DNA of 29,230 nucleotides, from assembly GCA_015501595.1 (NCBI GenBank), contig JADNRX010000616.1, positions 1-29,230 on the forward strand, written 5' to 3'. This document shows positions 19,758 to 29,230 of the stretch, one piece after another. Source of the DNA: Hymenopellis radicata. Its lineage: Eukaryota; Basidiomycota; Agaricomycetes; Agaricales; Physalacriaceae. The notes beneath the pieces were generated by a model. That model worked only from the letters and a program-made list of their open reading frames with translations. It made no database searches and had not been told where the DNA came from. Position 1 is the first letter of the stretch, and each line of letters begins with the position of its first letter. Made by a program: the position numbers and the translations under genes.

Positions 19758-19829
19758 TAGCAGCAACTTGTTTCGATCAAGTGACCTCGGGGTTATGGGC
19801 CCCGCGCGCTACCACTGCGCCATGCTGCT
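19758..19829 (-). tRNA. Initiator tRNA-Met (CAT)
   Basis: A 72-nt intronless cloverleaf folds perfectly: acceptor AGCAGCA/TGCTGCT, D-stem GCGC/GCGC, anticodon stem CGGGG/CCCCG with loop CCCATAA (anticodon CAT), variable AGGTC, T-stem ACTTG/CAAGT and discriminator A. Initiator traits are visible: an A1:U72 first pair, a run of G:C pairs next to the anticodon loop, and an ATCGAAA T-loop (A54 and A60) instead of TTCGANN. It closely resembles known fungal initiator tRNAs. CCA is not encoded, as expected. It delivers methionine to start codons in cytosolic translation. Confidence 0.96.
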
Positions 19830-21243
19830 TAGGATAAGATGGTCAAAAGCAAACTAGGCTGACCCAGACCCTACGCATATGAGGAAGCCAAATATCTTGT
19901 TCGCGTGCTATGCGAACAGAAGAGACATGGGCGAAGAGTGCTTGTGACGCACCGTCCTGATCTAGAAGTCTAAAAGCAACTAGTTCAACTAGCCATGAAG
20001 CAACCGCAGCATGATTAACGTTCAAAATTTGGCCCCAGCCCAGAGATGATGACAGGAGAGCAAAGCAGGAAGGTTCCCACGCCTCTGCCAATCAAGACAT
20101 GGGCCGATCGCGTTCGACACGTGTGCTAACGCGTTTCTCTTCTCCCCCATAGTCTCGCCCTGTATTTCTGCACGAAATAACGGCCGTCTGAGCTTTTCGA
20201 CGACGCGATCACCGCCACTCCCAGCAGAAGTAGGCTTTCGTCTGTTCTGTTTGGATAGCCTAGTACCCATACGCTGGACGTAGTCCTTGGTATACGTACG
20301 GTTAATTAGGTGCGCTACTCGAGGAGATTCGGACCGTTTTTGAGAGGCGTATATAACCAACTTCGCTGAAATAGTGTGGTATCTGGGTCGGACCAGCCCA
20401 CGGACACAATTTACAGTTCTAGAGCCGTGGCCTCCACGACGCACAACTCGGCGCCCTCAGCGCTCCCTATGATATGGTGTGAACTATATCCATTGTTGCA
20501 TTGCCCAACAGGAAGCGAACGCTTTTCCTCTCCCCTCACAAGACCCGCCACATGGATAGCCACAATCCTACTTCCTTCCCGTGTTATTGAGAGACCCTCG
20601 CGCAAACATCCAGAAGCTTGAAGTCATGAAAATAGACGCATACATATATGCAGCATTTTTCTGTGATGGTGGGTTCTTTCGAACCTAAGGACTCTTGCGC
20701 GACCAATCCGTATACTCGTTATCTATTGACGACCGAAGCCAAGTACAAGGAAAAGACGACACCATCTACTCTACCCATGCTAGCACTGTTTTCATTCTGT
20801 CAGTGTTGATTGCTCGATACCAGATCAGTGCATGATGCATGATGACCCATAATACATCGGACTGTCGAGGACATGTTACTAAAATGTCCGTGCGTTGAGC
20901 AACACGGTCCCGTCAGCAGAGATAGGGAATCATTACTGGCGTCGAACGCAAACACTCATGTGCCCAACTCGATGTCCAGGCTCGCGCTATCCTTTGTGAG
21001 TTTTCTTGTAATTAATTTCTAAGGTAATGCTCTTTCCATTTCGCCTGAACGTTACATGACAACTTATTCGAGATTCCTAACAGAACGCTTGGCGAGATAC
21101 AAATTCCTCTTTCTTCCCCTAAGCGAGGACCAAGTAGACTTCATGTTGTATGTTCCTTGATTAAGTCTATCAGTGTTGAATGACAGCTTGTTTCCAGAAC
21201 AATCACTACAGGACCTAAGACGCCGGTAAGTAGCGACTGGAAG
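19830..21243. other. Intergenic, nothing recognised
   Basis: About 1.4 kb without supported coding or RNA features. Several frames of 60-140 codons exist on the minus strand (for example 20022-20444) but have no family signature or intron support. Confidence 0.35.
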
Positions 21244-21296
21244 CATCAAACGACACGAGAAACATCAAACGACACGAGAAACATCAAACGACACGA
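21244..21296. repeat. 19-bp tandem repeat, about 2.8 copies
   Basis: The unit CATCAAACGACACGAGAAA occurs at 21244-21262 and 21263-21281 exactly, then as a partial third copy (first 15 bases) at 21282-21296. Non-coding minisatellite, about 520 bp upstream of the protease. Confidence 0.9.
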
Positions 21297-21512
21297 TGTT
21301 TGTCCGAGGTAAAGCAGCTAGTAGTGCACCCGGTCCCGCACCTTGGCGCCGCGCAGCATGCAAGCCGCTTGAAATCCGACCAAGTGGAGGGCAAGGCGCG
21401 TCATTCCGACGCGAGAATGAAACCTTTGAATGGATTGATCGGTGAATGATGAAATCTAATACAGAGCAGCAACCGATACACGGATCCAAAAATGAATAGA
21501 GTGCTTGCTGGT

Positions 21513-21520
21513 TATAAATA
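21513..21520 (+). promoter_or_regulatory. Possible TATA box upstream of the protease
   Basis: TATAAATA on the plus strand lies 298 bp before the protease ATG. The implied leader would be long and contain an upstream ATG (21567), so this could belong to another transcript or be chance. Confidence 0.25.
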
Positions 21521-21817
21521 GGAGAGAGGGGATGCTTGGAGAAGAGCTGCGCAACAGAGATAGATATGCAGTTTTTGGGTAAAGGCAGTGCGAAATGCAC
21601 GTCGCCGAGCGAGCCGTGTGCCAGAATGGAATGGCTTGGTGATGGAGGGTGAGAAGAAAAGGAGCGGTAAGCAAATAGGCACACAGCCCCACGTGTGGCA
21701 TTCCACAACGTCACTGTCACGGCGTGGACAGGTTTCCGGCTTTCTCGTGGCACACAGGCTTGGCCACTCGTTTCCTTCCGCCGTTCTTTACTGACGCTCA
21801 CCACCTTGCGTGGTATC

Positions 21818-23623
21818 ATGTTTCTCTTACCCTTTCCCCTCGCTTTTCTCCTACTTTCCACTACAAATGCCGAACCTCTTCATGTGTCGATCGCACGCAG
21901 ATCCTCAGGCGCCGGGATTGACTACGCAGCTGCTGCGGACTCTCTCCGCTTAAAGTGGGGTTACGAGCCGACCAACTACTCGTCATCGCTGTCCAAACGC
22001 ATCCAGAAACGGGCGGGGAGCGCCTCAATACAAGTCATTGACCAGGTATGGACAATCAAAGCAAAGGAAAAATATCCCTGTTGACCAGTCTACAAGAATC
22101 AAGATGCCAGCTACTTTGCATCGGTAAACATTGGCACCCCGTGAGTCCTTTTACCGCGCACTCCGCTGTACAGAGTCGCAGAAGACCTGTAGAACCCCCA
22201 TCACTTGATGCTCACCCCCCTTACAGTGGGCAAACTTTGAATGTCATTCTTGACACTGGCTCTTCGGATCTCTGGGTAGCCGATTCCAGCTGTGTGACCT
22301 GCACGACGTCCACCCCCGTCTTCAATCCCTCCGACTCTTCCACTTCCCAAACTGCAACGGGCGCTACCTCAGAAACCACTATCCGTTATGGCTCTGGCGC
22401 CGTTGCCGGCACGCTATCTGCGGACACCGTTTCTATGGGCGGATTCACCGTATCCGAACAAGTGTTTTGTATGTCTGTTTGATGATCATCAAAGGTCAAA
22501 GCGGATGTTTATGTTTATAACAGTGGCTGTTGACCAGACAACGCAGAATTTGTTGAGTGGAAGTGTGTCCGGTATTATGGGACTCGCTTTCGAGGCGCTC
22601 GCGTCGACGCGCTCCAAGCCGTTCTGGCAGGCGCTAGTTGATAATAATCAGCTTGACCAGCCAGAGATGAGCTTCTGGCTTGACCGCTTCCGCGGCGACA
22701 ACACCGCGTCCGATGAGGAGCCTGGAGGAACTTTTACCTTGGGTGGCACCAACTCATCCTTGTTTACCGGCGACATCGAATTTCTTAATATGCCTGTTAA
22801 CACGCCTTCGTTCTGGCTTCTTAGTCTGTCATGTATGTCATCATTTCATTATGTTGTTTGTGTTGTTGCTAAATAGAGTTGCAGCGCTCACTGTGCAGGG
22901 TAACTCTGTCCAGCTTACCACCGGCACCACCGCTTTGTCCGCGATAGACACTGGCACGACGCTGATTGGTGGTCCCTCGGCCGATGTCAAGAATTTCTGG
23001 AGTCAAATTGCCGGTTCGAGGCAGGCTGTTGGGCAGCCGGGCTTGTATTCTTTCCGTGAGTGCTCTTTGACAGCGCTGTGCGCGCGGGCTTACACACACC
23101 CTCAGCGTGCGCCACCCAAATCGAAGTGACCATGTCATTTGGCGGCAAATCATGGCCTATCAACACCCAAGATATGTCCCTTGGTCCCGAGCGCTCAGGC
23201 AGCAACATGTGCTTGGGCGGTATCTTCGACCTGTCAGCGGGAAGCAACATTCCCGCCAATTCTGGCGCGCCCGGGTGGGTTGTCGGCGCGACGTTTTTGA
23301 AAAACGTGTATTCGGTGTTTAGGGCATCGAGTCCGCCTGCTATTGGATTTGCGCAACTCTCGGATGCGGCGGGAGGATCAGGTTCGGTTATAGCTTCTTC
23401 GTCGCTGAAAGGACCATCGCTCACTTCGAGCGTCGCGAACACAGGCACTCCCGGTCCGTCGTCTAGTGGATCCAGTAGTTCTAGCTCCAGTAATGGGGCG
23501 GTGGCTGTTTCTGGTAAGTGTATGTATTCGCGTACAGAGCATTAGGGCTAATCATCTGAAGGCTCATTTATTGGAGTAATAATAAGCGGACTTGTCGTGT
23601 TGTGCTCTGCGATATTGTTGTGA
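21818..23623 (+). CDS. Secreted pepsin-like aspartic protease (A1) with tail
   Basis: Seven exons, 21818-22045, 22097-22140, 22227-22468, 22524-22832, 22885-23055, 23106-23513 and 23562-23623, with introns of 48-86 bp, give 487 aa. Residues 1-18 (MFLLPFPLAFLLLSTTNA) are a signal peptide. A propeptide follows, with KR pairs near 66-72. The catalytic domain has both active-site motifs: DTGSSDLW (D100) and DTGTTLIGG (D296). It also has the flap tyrosine in IRYGSGAVAGT and the family lines SGIMGLAFEALA, GGTFTLGG and WVVGATFLKNVYSVF. After the domain comes a Ser/Gly-rich tail and, with the last intron removed, a hydrophobic end SFIGVIISGLVVLCSAILL, as in GPI-anchored or membrane-tethered fungal proteases (yapsin-like layout). 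Three acceptors are unusual or need care (AAG at 22096 and 23561, GCAG at 22884), chosen because only they keep the frame and motifs. Extracellular or wall-bound proteolysis is the likely role. Confidence 0.85.
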
Positions 23624-24345
23624 TACATGTGTACTAGGAATCGCATTATTATAAACTTTATTCTGTGATGACTTAAAATGCCAGAGTTCGCAAAACGGGT
23701 AAAGGATGTACGTATGACCAGTCAAAGCTCTATACAGTACTTACTTATGTTCAAACCTTCGAGGACAGACAATGGAGTGCACATCTGTGGCCAAACTCCG
23801 GAATGGCATCATTCAAATGAAGTAGACAATTTCAAGTATTTCTGTGACGACCGCTACGAGAGCGACCACCCCTATGACGGGTTAAAGTTTTGACGACGAC
23901 GAAGACGAGCGAGTACGGAAATCAGCGAGTACGGAAATCATTCCTGGCCTCACTAAGATGTCGGAGGGACGCGCGCCAGAGAGATGGTGGTTCGGAAAGT
24001 TTGAGTGGTATTCAAGAAACGGTACCGGTTGTTCAGTTAACACTGAGAATGCTGAGCGATATCTTGGCGTCGAGGCTCCACGGAGATGGCTGAACGAGAC
24101 TGATTGAGACAACACACGTCCGTCCGACTTACATAGAGGACGGCGAAGAAAGGAGCAACATGCTCCTCCTGTACAAATAAGAGAGTGACAGAGTTGTACA
24201 CCGTGAATCTATTTGTGTTTGGTCACCTCAACTGAACGGACTCACGAATTCGTCAATATGTACACCGTTTATTAGTTGTTAGGAGACGTGACCCCATTGT
24301 ACTGGAAAATTCCTGTCCTCTCTGATCCTTCCCAACAAGGCTACC
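23624..24345. other. Intergenic between protease and F-box gene
   Basis: The two flanking genes converge here. A plus-strand frame at 23678-23893 (71 codons) is unassigned. A 16-bp direct repeat is annotated separately. I see no RNA gene. Confidence 0.35.
23909..23940. repeat. 16-bp tandem duplication
   Basis: GCGAGTACGGAAATCA occurs twice, directly adjacent and identical (23909-23924, 23925-23940). A slippage-type duplication in intergenic DNA. Confidence 0.9.
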
Positions 24346-25605
24346 CTAGACCAAACGAAGAACTCCTCGACTTGCGAGCCGAGGCAGGACAAGCCGCATT
24401 CTGTCTGCGAAGACCGGATAATACGCTGCCTGAGTGATCAATGCCCCCTGCCAGCTACGTCTTTCGAAGTAAATGTTCCGAACACCGCTAAACGTCGTCT
24501 GCGCTAGACTGTCATCAAGCGAATTCCACGCTTCCTCGAGAATATCGGTGTCCTGGAGATCTGTGAACGTAAATGTAAGCTCCGTGAAATGTATTGTCGC
24601 TTTTGAGTCTGAGAGGGCACGAAATGTGGAAGACCACCAGTCGATGAACCTGCGTGTCTCATTGAGTGTTCGGGGTTTACGCTCAAGTGTACGTGTTGGA
24701 ATGGCAGGCCAGCGAGCGGGATTGGACGGTATCCGTCTTCTTCGAGGATACCGGTAAACTCGAAATCATCGGTGATGCCTTCAATAATGGTTAGATACAA
24801 GTTTTGAGGTGAGCAATTGTTACATACCACTTTCCAGTTCCAATTTGAACAACTCGAGAGGAGGAAATCCTCGAAGCAATATGTCCCGCCACCGTAGTAA
24901 ATCGTCTACGAATGCTATGATGATTTCGCACAGCTTGAGGTTGGGAAGGTCAAAATAATGTGTGAGGCAATTGTGGAATTCCTCCTGTAGACCGTCAACT
25001 TCGAGGTGGATGCGTTCTAGCGAGGGAAGGTGCAAGCGCTCGCGTGTCGCCTCCGAGTCCACCTCGTGAGGGTCAACGACACCAGACAAACTGACTCGCT
25101 TAACATTTGTTCCTCCCACAATCCTAAAAACATGTTGGAAAGTTTCGACGCAATGGATGCCGATAGTATGAAGCTCGACAAGAGGCGCGTTCCCCAAGAT
25201 ATTTGGGATCAAATCGAGACAAGATCGGATTGCTACGTCCTCGAAGTCCTCGTTTTGAAACGCGACTTTCATAAGATATGGGAGAAGAGAAAGCACAGAT
25301 GCGAGGCAAGACATGCGGGCCGGTAGTGGAATAACATTCATTCTATAGCCGTGTGGAGAGATTGTCAAGCCGCGGATGAGCGTTTGGAGATGGGGAACGG
25401 ATATGAGATCGTCAAGCAGTTTGGCCATCTTCTCGTAGGAGTTGAGATTCACCTGGGCGTCGCGGAATAGAGCGCGTTGACTGAACCCCGACCAAATGCG
25501 CGATACTAGCGCGCAGCTCCGCAGGGCGTCTTCGTGATCGGAAAGATGCTGGATAATCATGTCCACGAGCTCAGGTGGGAGAGAAGGATTTGTAGATGGC
25601 ATCAT
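24346..25605 (-). CDS. F-box protein with one apparent frameshift
   Basis: Minus strand: exon 25605-24828, a 49-bp intron (24779-24827) and exon 24778-24346. Residues about 8-50 (LPPELVDMIIQHLSDHEDAL, SCALVSRIWSGFSQRALF) are a canonical F-box of the type common in Agaricomycetes, clearer than in the B family. The body has leucine-rich lines typical of fungal F-box proteins. After VHLSVNP the open frame turns into non-protein-like sequence, while the adjacent frame starts RFIDWWSSTFRAL and continues convincingly to TAG with a VLRLV end. The switch falls at a four-base homopolymer (GGGG on plus, 24672-24675), so one base appears missing. With that base the protein would be about 403 aa. It could be a sequencing error or a new null allele. 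It is not close to the B family by sequence. Expected role: SCF adaptor, target unknown. Confidence 0.72.
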
Positions 25606-27678
25606 GACGGAATACTAGGAAGAAGTTGTTGGCGTTGAATGTTAAGGTGAACAGAAAGAGGGATAATGACTTGCCTTCAAAAAAGAGCCTGACAGAGACG
25701 CGTCAGCCGTGAACGTTCGGCGCCTGAACAGTGGTGTAGGCAAAGGAAAGAAAGAGGGGCACGCACAGGTCGAACCGGCGTGGTGAGACAGGAGATTGAT
25801 TTGTGAGACTTGGGAACGCGTGCGATGACTTGATCAAGTTGATCAATGATGGAAGTCGAGTCAAAGGTGCGTGGGCGGGACTGGCGGACCAATGCGGAGT
25901 CTGAATCCGCACAACCCCTACTCAGGATTAACGAACGACCGAGCAGTATAGAGATTAGCAACAGAGTATGGGACAAAATAAGGTTACAGGTAGACCTCCC
26001 ACCCTTTCATGGTCTGGTTACGCAACGCGTCGCGTGCGGACTAGACTCGGCGCTTGAGTTGTCGATGGTGGGTCCGTGACCGACACCGTATGTACTAGAA
26101 ATGGCATTATTCGTCTCTGTGAAAACTCGCCTGCTAGAACTGCCACAAGTCAAGCAGCCGGCAAAGTTGGCCTACAAGCTCTGCTTCTTAGCGAAAAGGA
26201 AGCACATATGTATGGCCAGCCAAAGGGATCTAACCTTGACAATGTCATTGCTTTAACAGCACCAGGCAAGGTGATATATGCCACTGCACAACGGTAACCC
26301 ATGTTCCGATGAATGAAGTCCAGAAGGAATCTACCAAAATGTGGACAACACACCCAGGTTGAGTTGGGAAGCAAGTGCTTGAACAGGTGGTAAACGTTTT
26401 CAAAAAAAAAACCCCAATTCAAGAGTGAGTGATAGAAAGGGAAGGCCACAGGGTGGCACAACAAGTAGAGAAGCATATAGGCATGCTGCATATAATATGA
26501 GAAGGATAATGAACGAAATCTGAAAGGTGCCGGGAACTTTGAAGGGCACACAACAAGAAGGTGGGCACGCTCACAGGTCATGCCTTCAGAATGGCGTTTT
26601 AAGGCTTCGCAGCATGAGGTCAGAAATGAATCGACCGAAATTTGGGCGCGCCATGCCTAAATTGAGTTGGGGATCCGATGGAAGTGTGGGGCCCGAATAG
26701 TGCGAGCGTGCAACCGGTCGGTCGCACACGCAAAGGAGCAGGCTACGCCGCTATGGCTCGCCGATATGGAAAACCTGGAGCGCATACATTGAGGCTTGAA
26801 AGCGCAATCCGGGCCTAAATAGTCGAGGATGAGCGATTCCCGAAGGAAGGAAGCGTACCGCGCCGCCAAATGCATAAGCGGGTTCTACAGACTGAGGGTT
26901 AGGCAAGTAGAGTGTAAATTGAGGTAGAAAGCTGGGGATGCAAAGTACAAGGGAGCAACGTGGGCTGATAGCGCGTCGTAAACATATAAGGTAGAGTTCG
27001 ACAACTCACCAACAAACAGACTCCGAAAGAAAGATGTTGACAATTAAGGTTTGAGCAAGCAAGGTGGGTCCGGGAATAATGTTACTATCAAGATGGGCTC
27101 CACCTAAACGCGTCGCTACTCCGTAGCAACCGTCGCAGTGGGCTATATTGTGGCGACTGGGCCAATTCGCAAGAGCTCGAAGAGCGGGGCGGTCGAGACG
27201 CGAGCTCGTTATAACTTGAGCGCAAAGGAATACCTGTCAGGCAGATCTGGATCCCGGGAAGGAAGGAGATATGGATGTTCAGCTAGAGAGATGTAGCTTT
27301 AATACATACAGCTTCATACGGCGCGTCCAGGGATATCAGTTCAAGTTGTTTCACAAAGTAAGAGGACAAGTGATGAGTGATTATATAAGCTGGTGTACTC
27401 GACATTTCGCGTCCTGCTCGACTCTATTCTTGTGTATCAAACGATAATTAGACTATGTTTACTCTTGGAATATTCTATCTAGTCTTAATCAAGTAAATTG
27501 AATGAAAGAGAGTGAGACGTAAGTAAGACTTTGCTTCCGGCGGCAGTAGTTGAGTTGACCATTCACCACCACCACGATCAGTCAATCCGTGTCGACGGGT
27601 TCCCACACGCTTTCGGTGCTGACGGTGACGACGAGGACGCACTGAAGAGCGACGACCAGCACGACAAGGACGCCTACG
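25606..27678. other. 2-kb region without supported genes
   Basis: The left end is the promoter side of the minus-strand F-box gene, the right end that of the Afi1-like gene. A ten-base A run lies near 26402. Two stretches, about 26318-26372 and 26619-26672, look like a diverged direct repeat (both have an AGAA.GAATC.ACC.AAAT.TGG core and end in TTGAGTTGGG). A 143-codon minus-strand frame (26150-26581) lacks family features. No tRNA or other RNA gene is seen. Confidence 0.35.
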
Positions 27679-29230
27679 ATGAGCAGCCAAGGGAATCACT
27701 GCTCATTCGTCCTGCTTGCCGAATTCCACATCCTTGAGGGGGCCCAGCTCAAGTACCAGTTCCCGCAGCCGCTCGGAGTCGATGAACAGTGCGTGCTGCT
27801 CCGCTCCCAGCCAGAACTGTGCTCATTAGGCCTGCTATAGGGTGTTAGCCATGTCCATGCTCCCGGACGGAGCGGAGATGCAGGTCGATGATTGGACCAT
27901 ATTTTTCCTTAACCAGACTCCGTTCAACACCATTTCGCCTGTTCGTTGGGCTGGATTCGCCTGATTTGAAGGCGTCAGGGCTCCCGGGAGATGAGGGCGC
28001 TGCAGATGAGCCAGACTTGCTATGCGTGTTGAATCTTGTTCGCACGAAGCATGACAAGACTTTGAATCGGTGTGCTATTATGTCCATTGTTGCTGCCGGT
28101 ATTAACTGGTGATATAGAGGCGCGCAGGTTTTGGCGTTGGCCATATGTACGCGACATCCGTTCATCCAAATTTTCAAAGTGAGGAATCATTGACGCCACT
28201 ATGACATGCCATTTATCTCGTAACAGCCGGTTCTGCTCATGGCCCTCGACGACTACTTACTGGACCCTTCACAAGACTGTCTTGCCCGTTTATTTGACGC
28301 GGTCAATTCTATGGATCTATCCGGCGCACCTACCCTCACGCGATTCGAAAAGATGGTAATGCGCTGCTCGGAACGTAAAGACGTCTTCGCCGAAAATTTG
28401 AGCAACAACCACAGGGAACACCAAACGCCCTCTCTGTTGCCGCAAAGCAACATCGCTCCTCGCATTCTGGGGAATCATTCGCAAGTTTTGAGGATGGACT
28501 TCTCCTGCGCGGAAAGGAAAAGGAGAAACGCGTCGACGAGAACAGGCTCCGAGAGCGGGACTGGGACAATACCGTACGACCGCGGGCGGACACAGTCGAC
28601 AGCCATGGAACAACTCATACGGGTAATTCTCACCAGACGACGCCACCCTCAGACACGTCCTTCACGCTTGGAGGAAGTGCAGTGTGGGTTGGAGATGAGA
28701 GCGGGCTTGAGGACGTCATTTCACACGACGGACAACACTATGCTGAAAGTGTAGTGTCAATAGCACCGGCTAGTACTCTTGTCGGCTCGGGGCGGAAACG
28801 GAGGTCGACTGACGGATCCTCGCAATCTTCGCATATGGGAAACCCGACTCTTTTACGTCCGCCGATAAACCCCAATATGACTTCTTTCGACAGCAGTCAT
28901 TCTCGAGGTGGCTGGACCAAAGATACCCATTTCTTTCATACCACACTCGCCTATCGAGACCACCAGTTACCAATAAAAATGCCCCTGTCTACTTATCCAG
29001 AGGAAGTGGGAGACGTATGTCGCTTTACTTTTGTCCTAGTCGCGACGCTTACACGTCGTCCTACAGTATTCGTTAATAACATTAATCAAAGTCTTCAACG
29101 GTACCGTGACAGGACCGTTACATCCACACCTGCACTCGAGCGGGCCACAAACACATCCGATAATAGTTCTTTTAACGCATTAGTAACAGGGAAGCGTATA
29201 ATGTTTCTTGGGCACAAACGTCCTGCCGGA
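27679..29230 (+). CDS. Afi1-like DENN/SPA-domain protein, 5' part
   Basis: Exons are 27679-27788, 27841-28069, 28118-28178, 28227-29014 and 29067 to the window end; introns are 48-52 bp. The N-terminus SFVLLAEFHILEGAQLKYQF, then MLPDGAEMQVDDWTIFFLN, is the Afi1/Mesa N-terminal module. LNRGAQVLALAICTRHPFIQ and MALDDYLLDPSQDCLARLFD follow, and after a Ser-rich linker HFFHTTLAYRDHQLPIKMPL, YPEEVGDYSLITLIKVF and GPLHPHLHSSGPQTHPII lead into the central DENN region. In yeast Afi1 binds the GTPase Arf3 and helps set polarity at the plasma membrane; DENN proteins act as Rab/Arf-related regulators. Three one-base indels break the frame: an extra G near 27945, a missing A in the run 28393-28396, and a missing T in the run 29170-29173. 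The protein text resumes correctly each time, so base errors or very recent decay are likely. The gene continues past the window. Confidence 0.82.

Noticed and set aside
21265..21861. 198-codon minus-strand open frame
   Set aside because: Covers intergenic DNA with a tandem repeat and overlaps the protease start; no family features, and it reads the repeat as protein.
26150..26581. 143-codon minus-strand frame rich in Phe, Tyr and Cys
   Set aside because: The hydrophobic look comes from AT-rich and A-run DNA; no signal peptide, motif or intron pattern.
27475..27699. 74-codon minus-strand Arg-rich frame
   Set aside because: Overlaps the start of the well-supported Afi1-like gene on the other strand; composition typical of a shadow frame.
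1..29230. CRISPR arrays, rRNA genes, operons
   Set aside because: None seen; the window is eukaryotic by its introns, and the only short tandem repeats (21244, 23909) are simple duplications without spacers.

Overview
The window is nuclear DNA of a filamentous fungus, most likely an Agaricomycete (mushroom-forming basidiomycete). The signs are genes split by many introns of about 45-65 bp with GT(A/G)NG(T/C) donors, small secreted cysteine-containing proteins behind TATAAAAG boxes, a fungal initiator tRNA-Met, several F-box proteins, a pepsin-like protease with a Ser-rich tail and hydrophobic C-terminus, and an Afi1-type DENN gene. All gene models come from reading splice sites and frame continuity by eye; nothing was searched against a database.

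Layout. The first 18 kb is dominated by a repeated two-gene cassette in constant orientation: gene A (unrecognised protein, 'MPDLS' family) followed about 220-370 bp downstream by gene B (F-box-like protein of about 470-500 aa). Module 1 is A1 (1167-3186, frameshifted) plus B1 (3410-4941, intact). Module 2 is A3 (10353-11315, divergent) plus B2 (11533-13124, intact). Module 3 is A2 (13557-15050, open but shortened at its C-terminus) plus B3 (15423-17043, pseudogene). A fourth B fragment lies at about 17993-18160. Between modules 1 and 2 are an orphan coiled-coil tail, a small secreted protein (SSP1), an NAD(P)-dependent reductase with a truncated tandem copy, and a short unrecognised gene piece.

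From 17 to 20 kb there is a decayed tRNA copy, a second small secreted cysteine-rich protein (SSP2) and an intact initiator tRNA-Met. From 21.8 to 23.6 kb is a seven-exon secreted aspartic protease. At 24.3-25.6 kb (minus strand) is a separate conventional F-box gene broken by one apparent base deletion. The right edge (27679 to the window end) holds the 5' part of an Afi1/DENN-type polarity or trafficking gene with three apparent one-base indels.

How the parts relate. A and B have duplicated together: A1/A2 and B1/B3 are the closest pairs, A3 and B2 are both more diverged, and non-coding blocks upstream of both genes are also shared between modules 1 and 3. Copies range from intact to relic. 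B3 carries a 79-bp perfect foldback insertion with a 9-bp target duplication. The A+B cassette is the best candidate here for an undescribed system. Its function is unknown; a partnership between a nuclear A protein and an F-box B protein is inference only.
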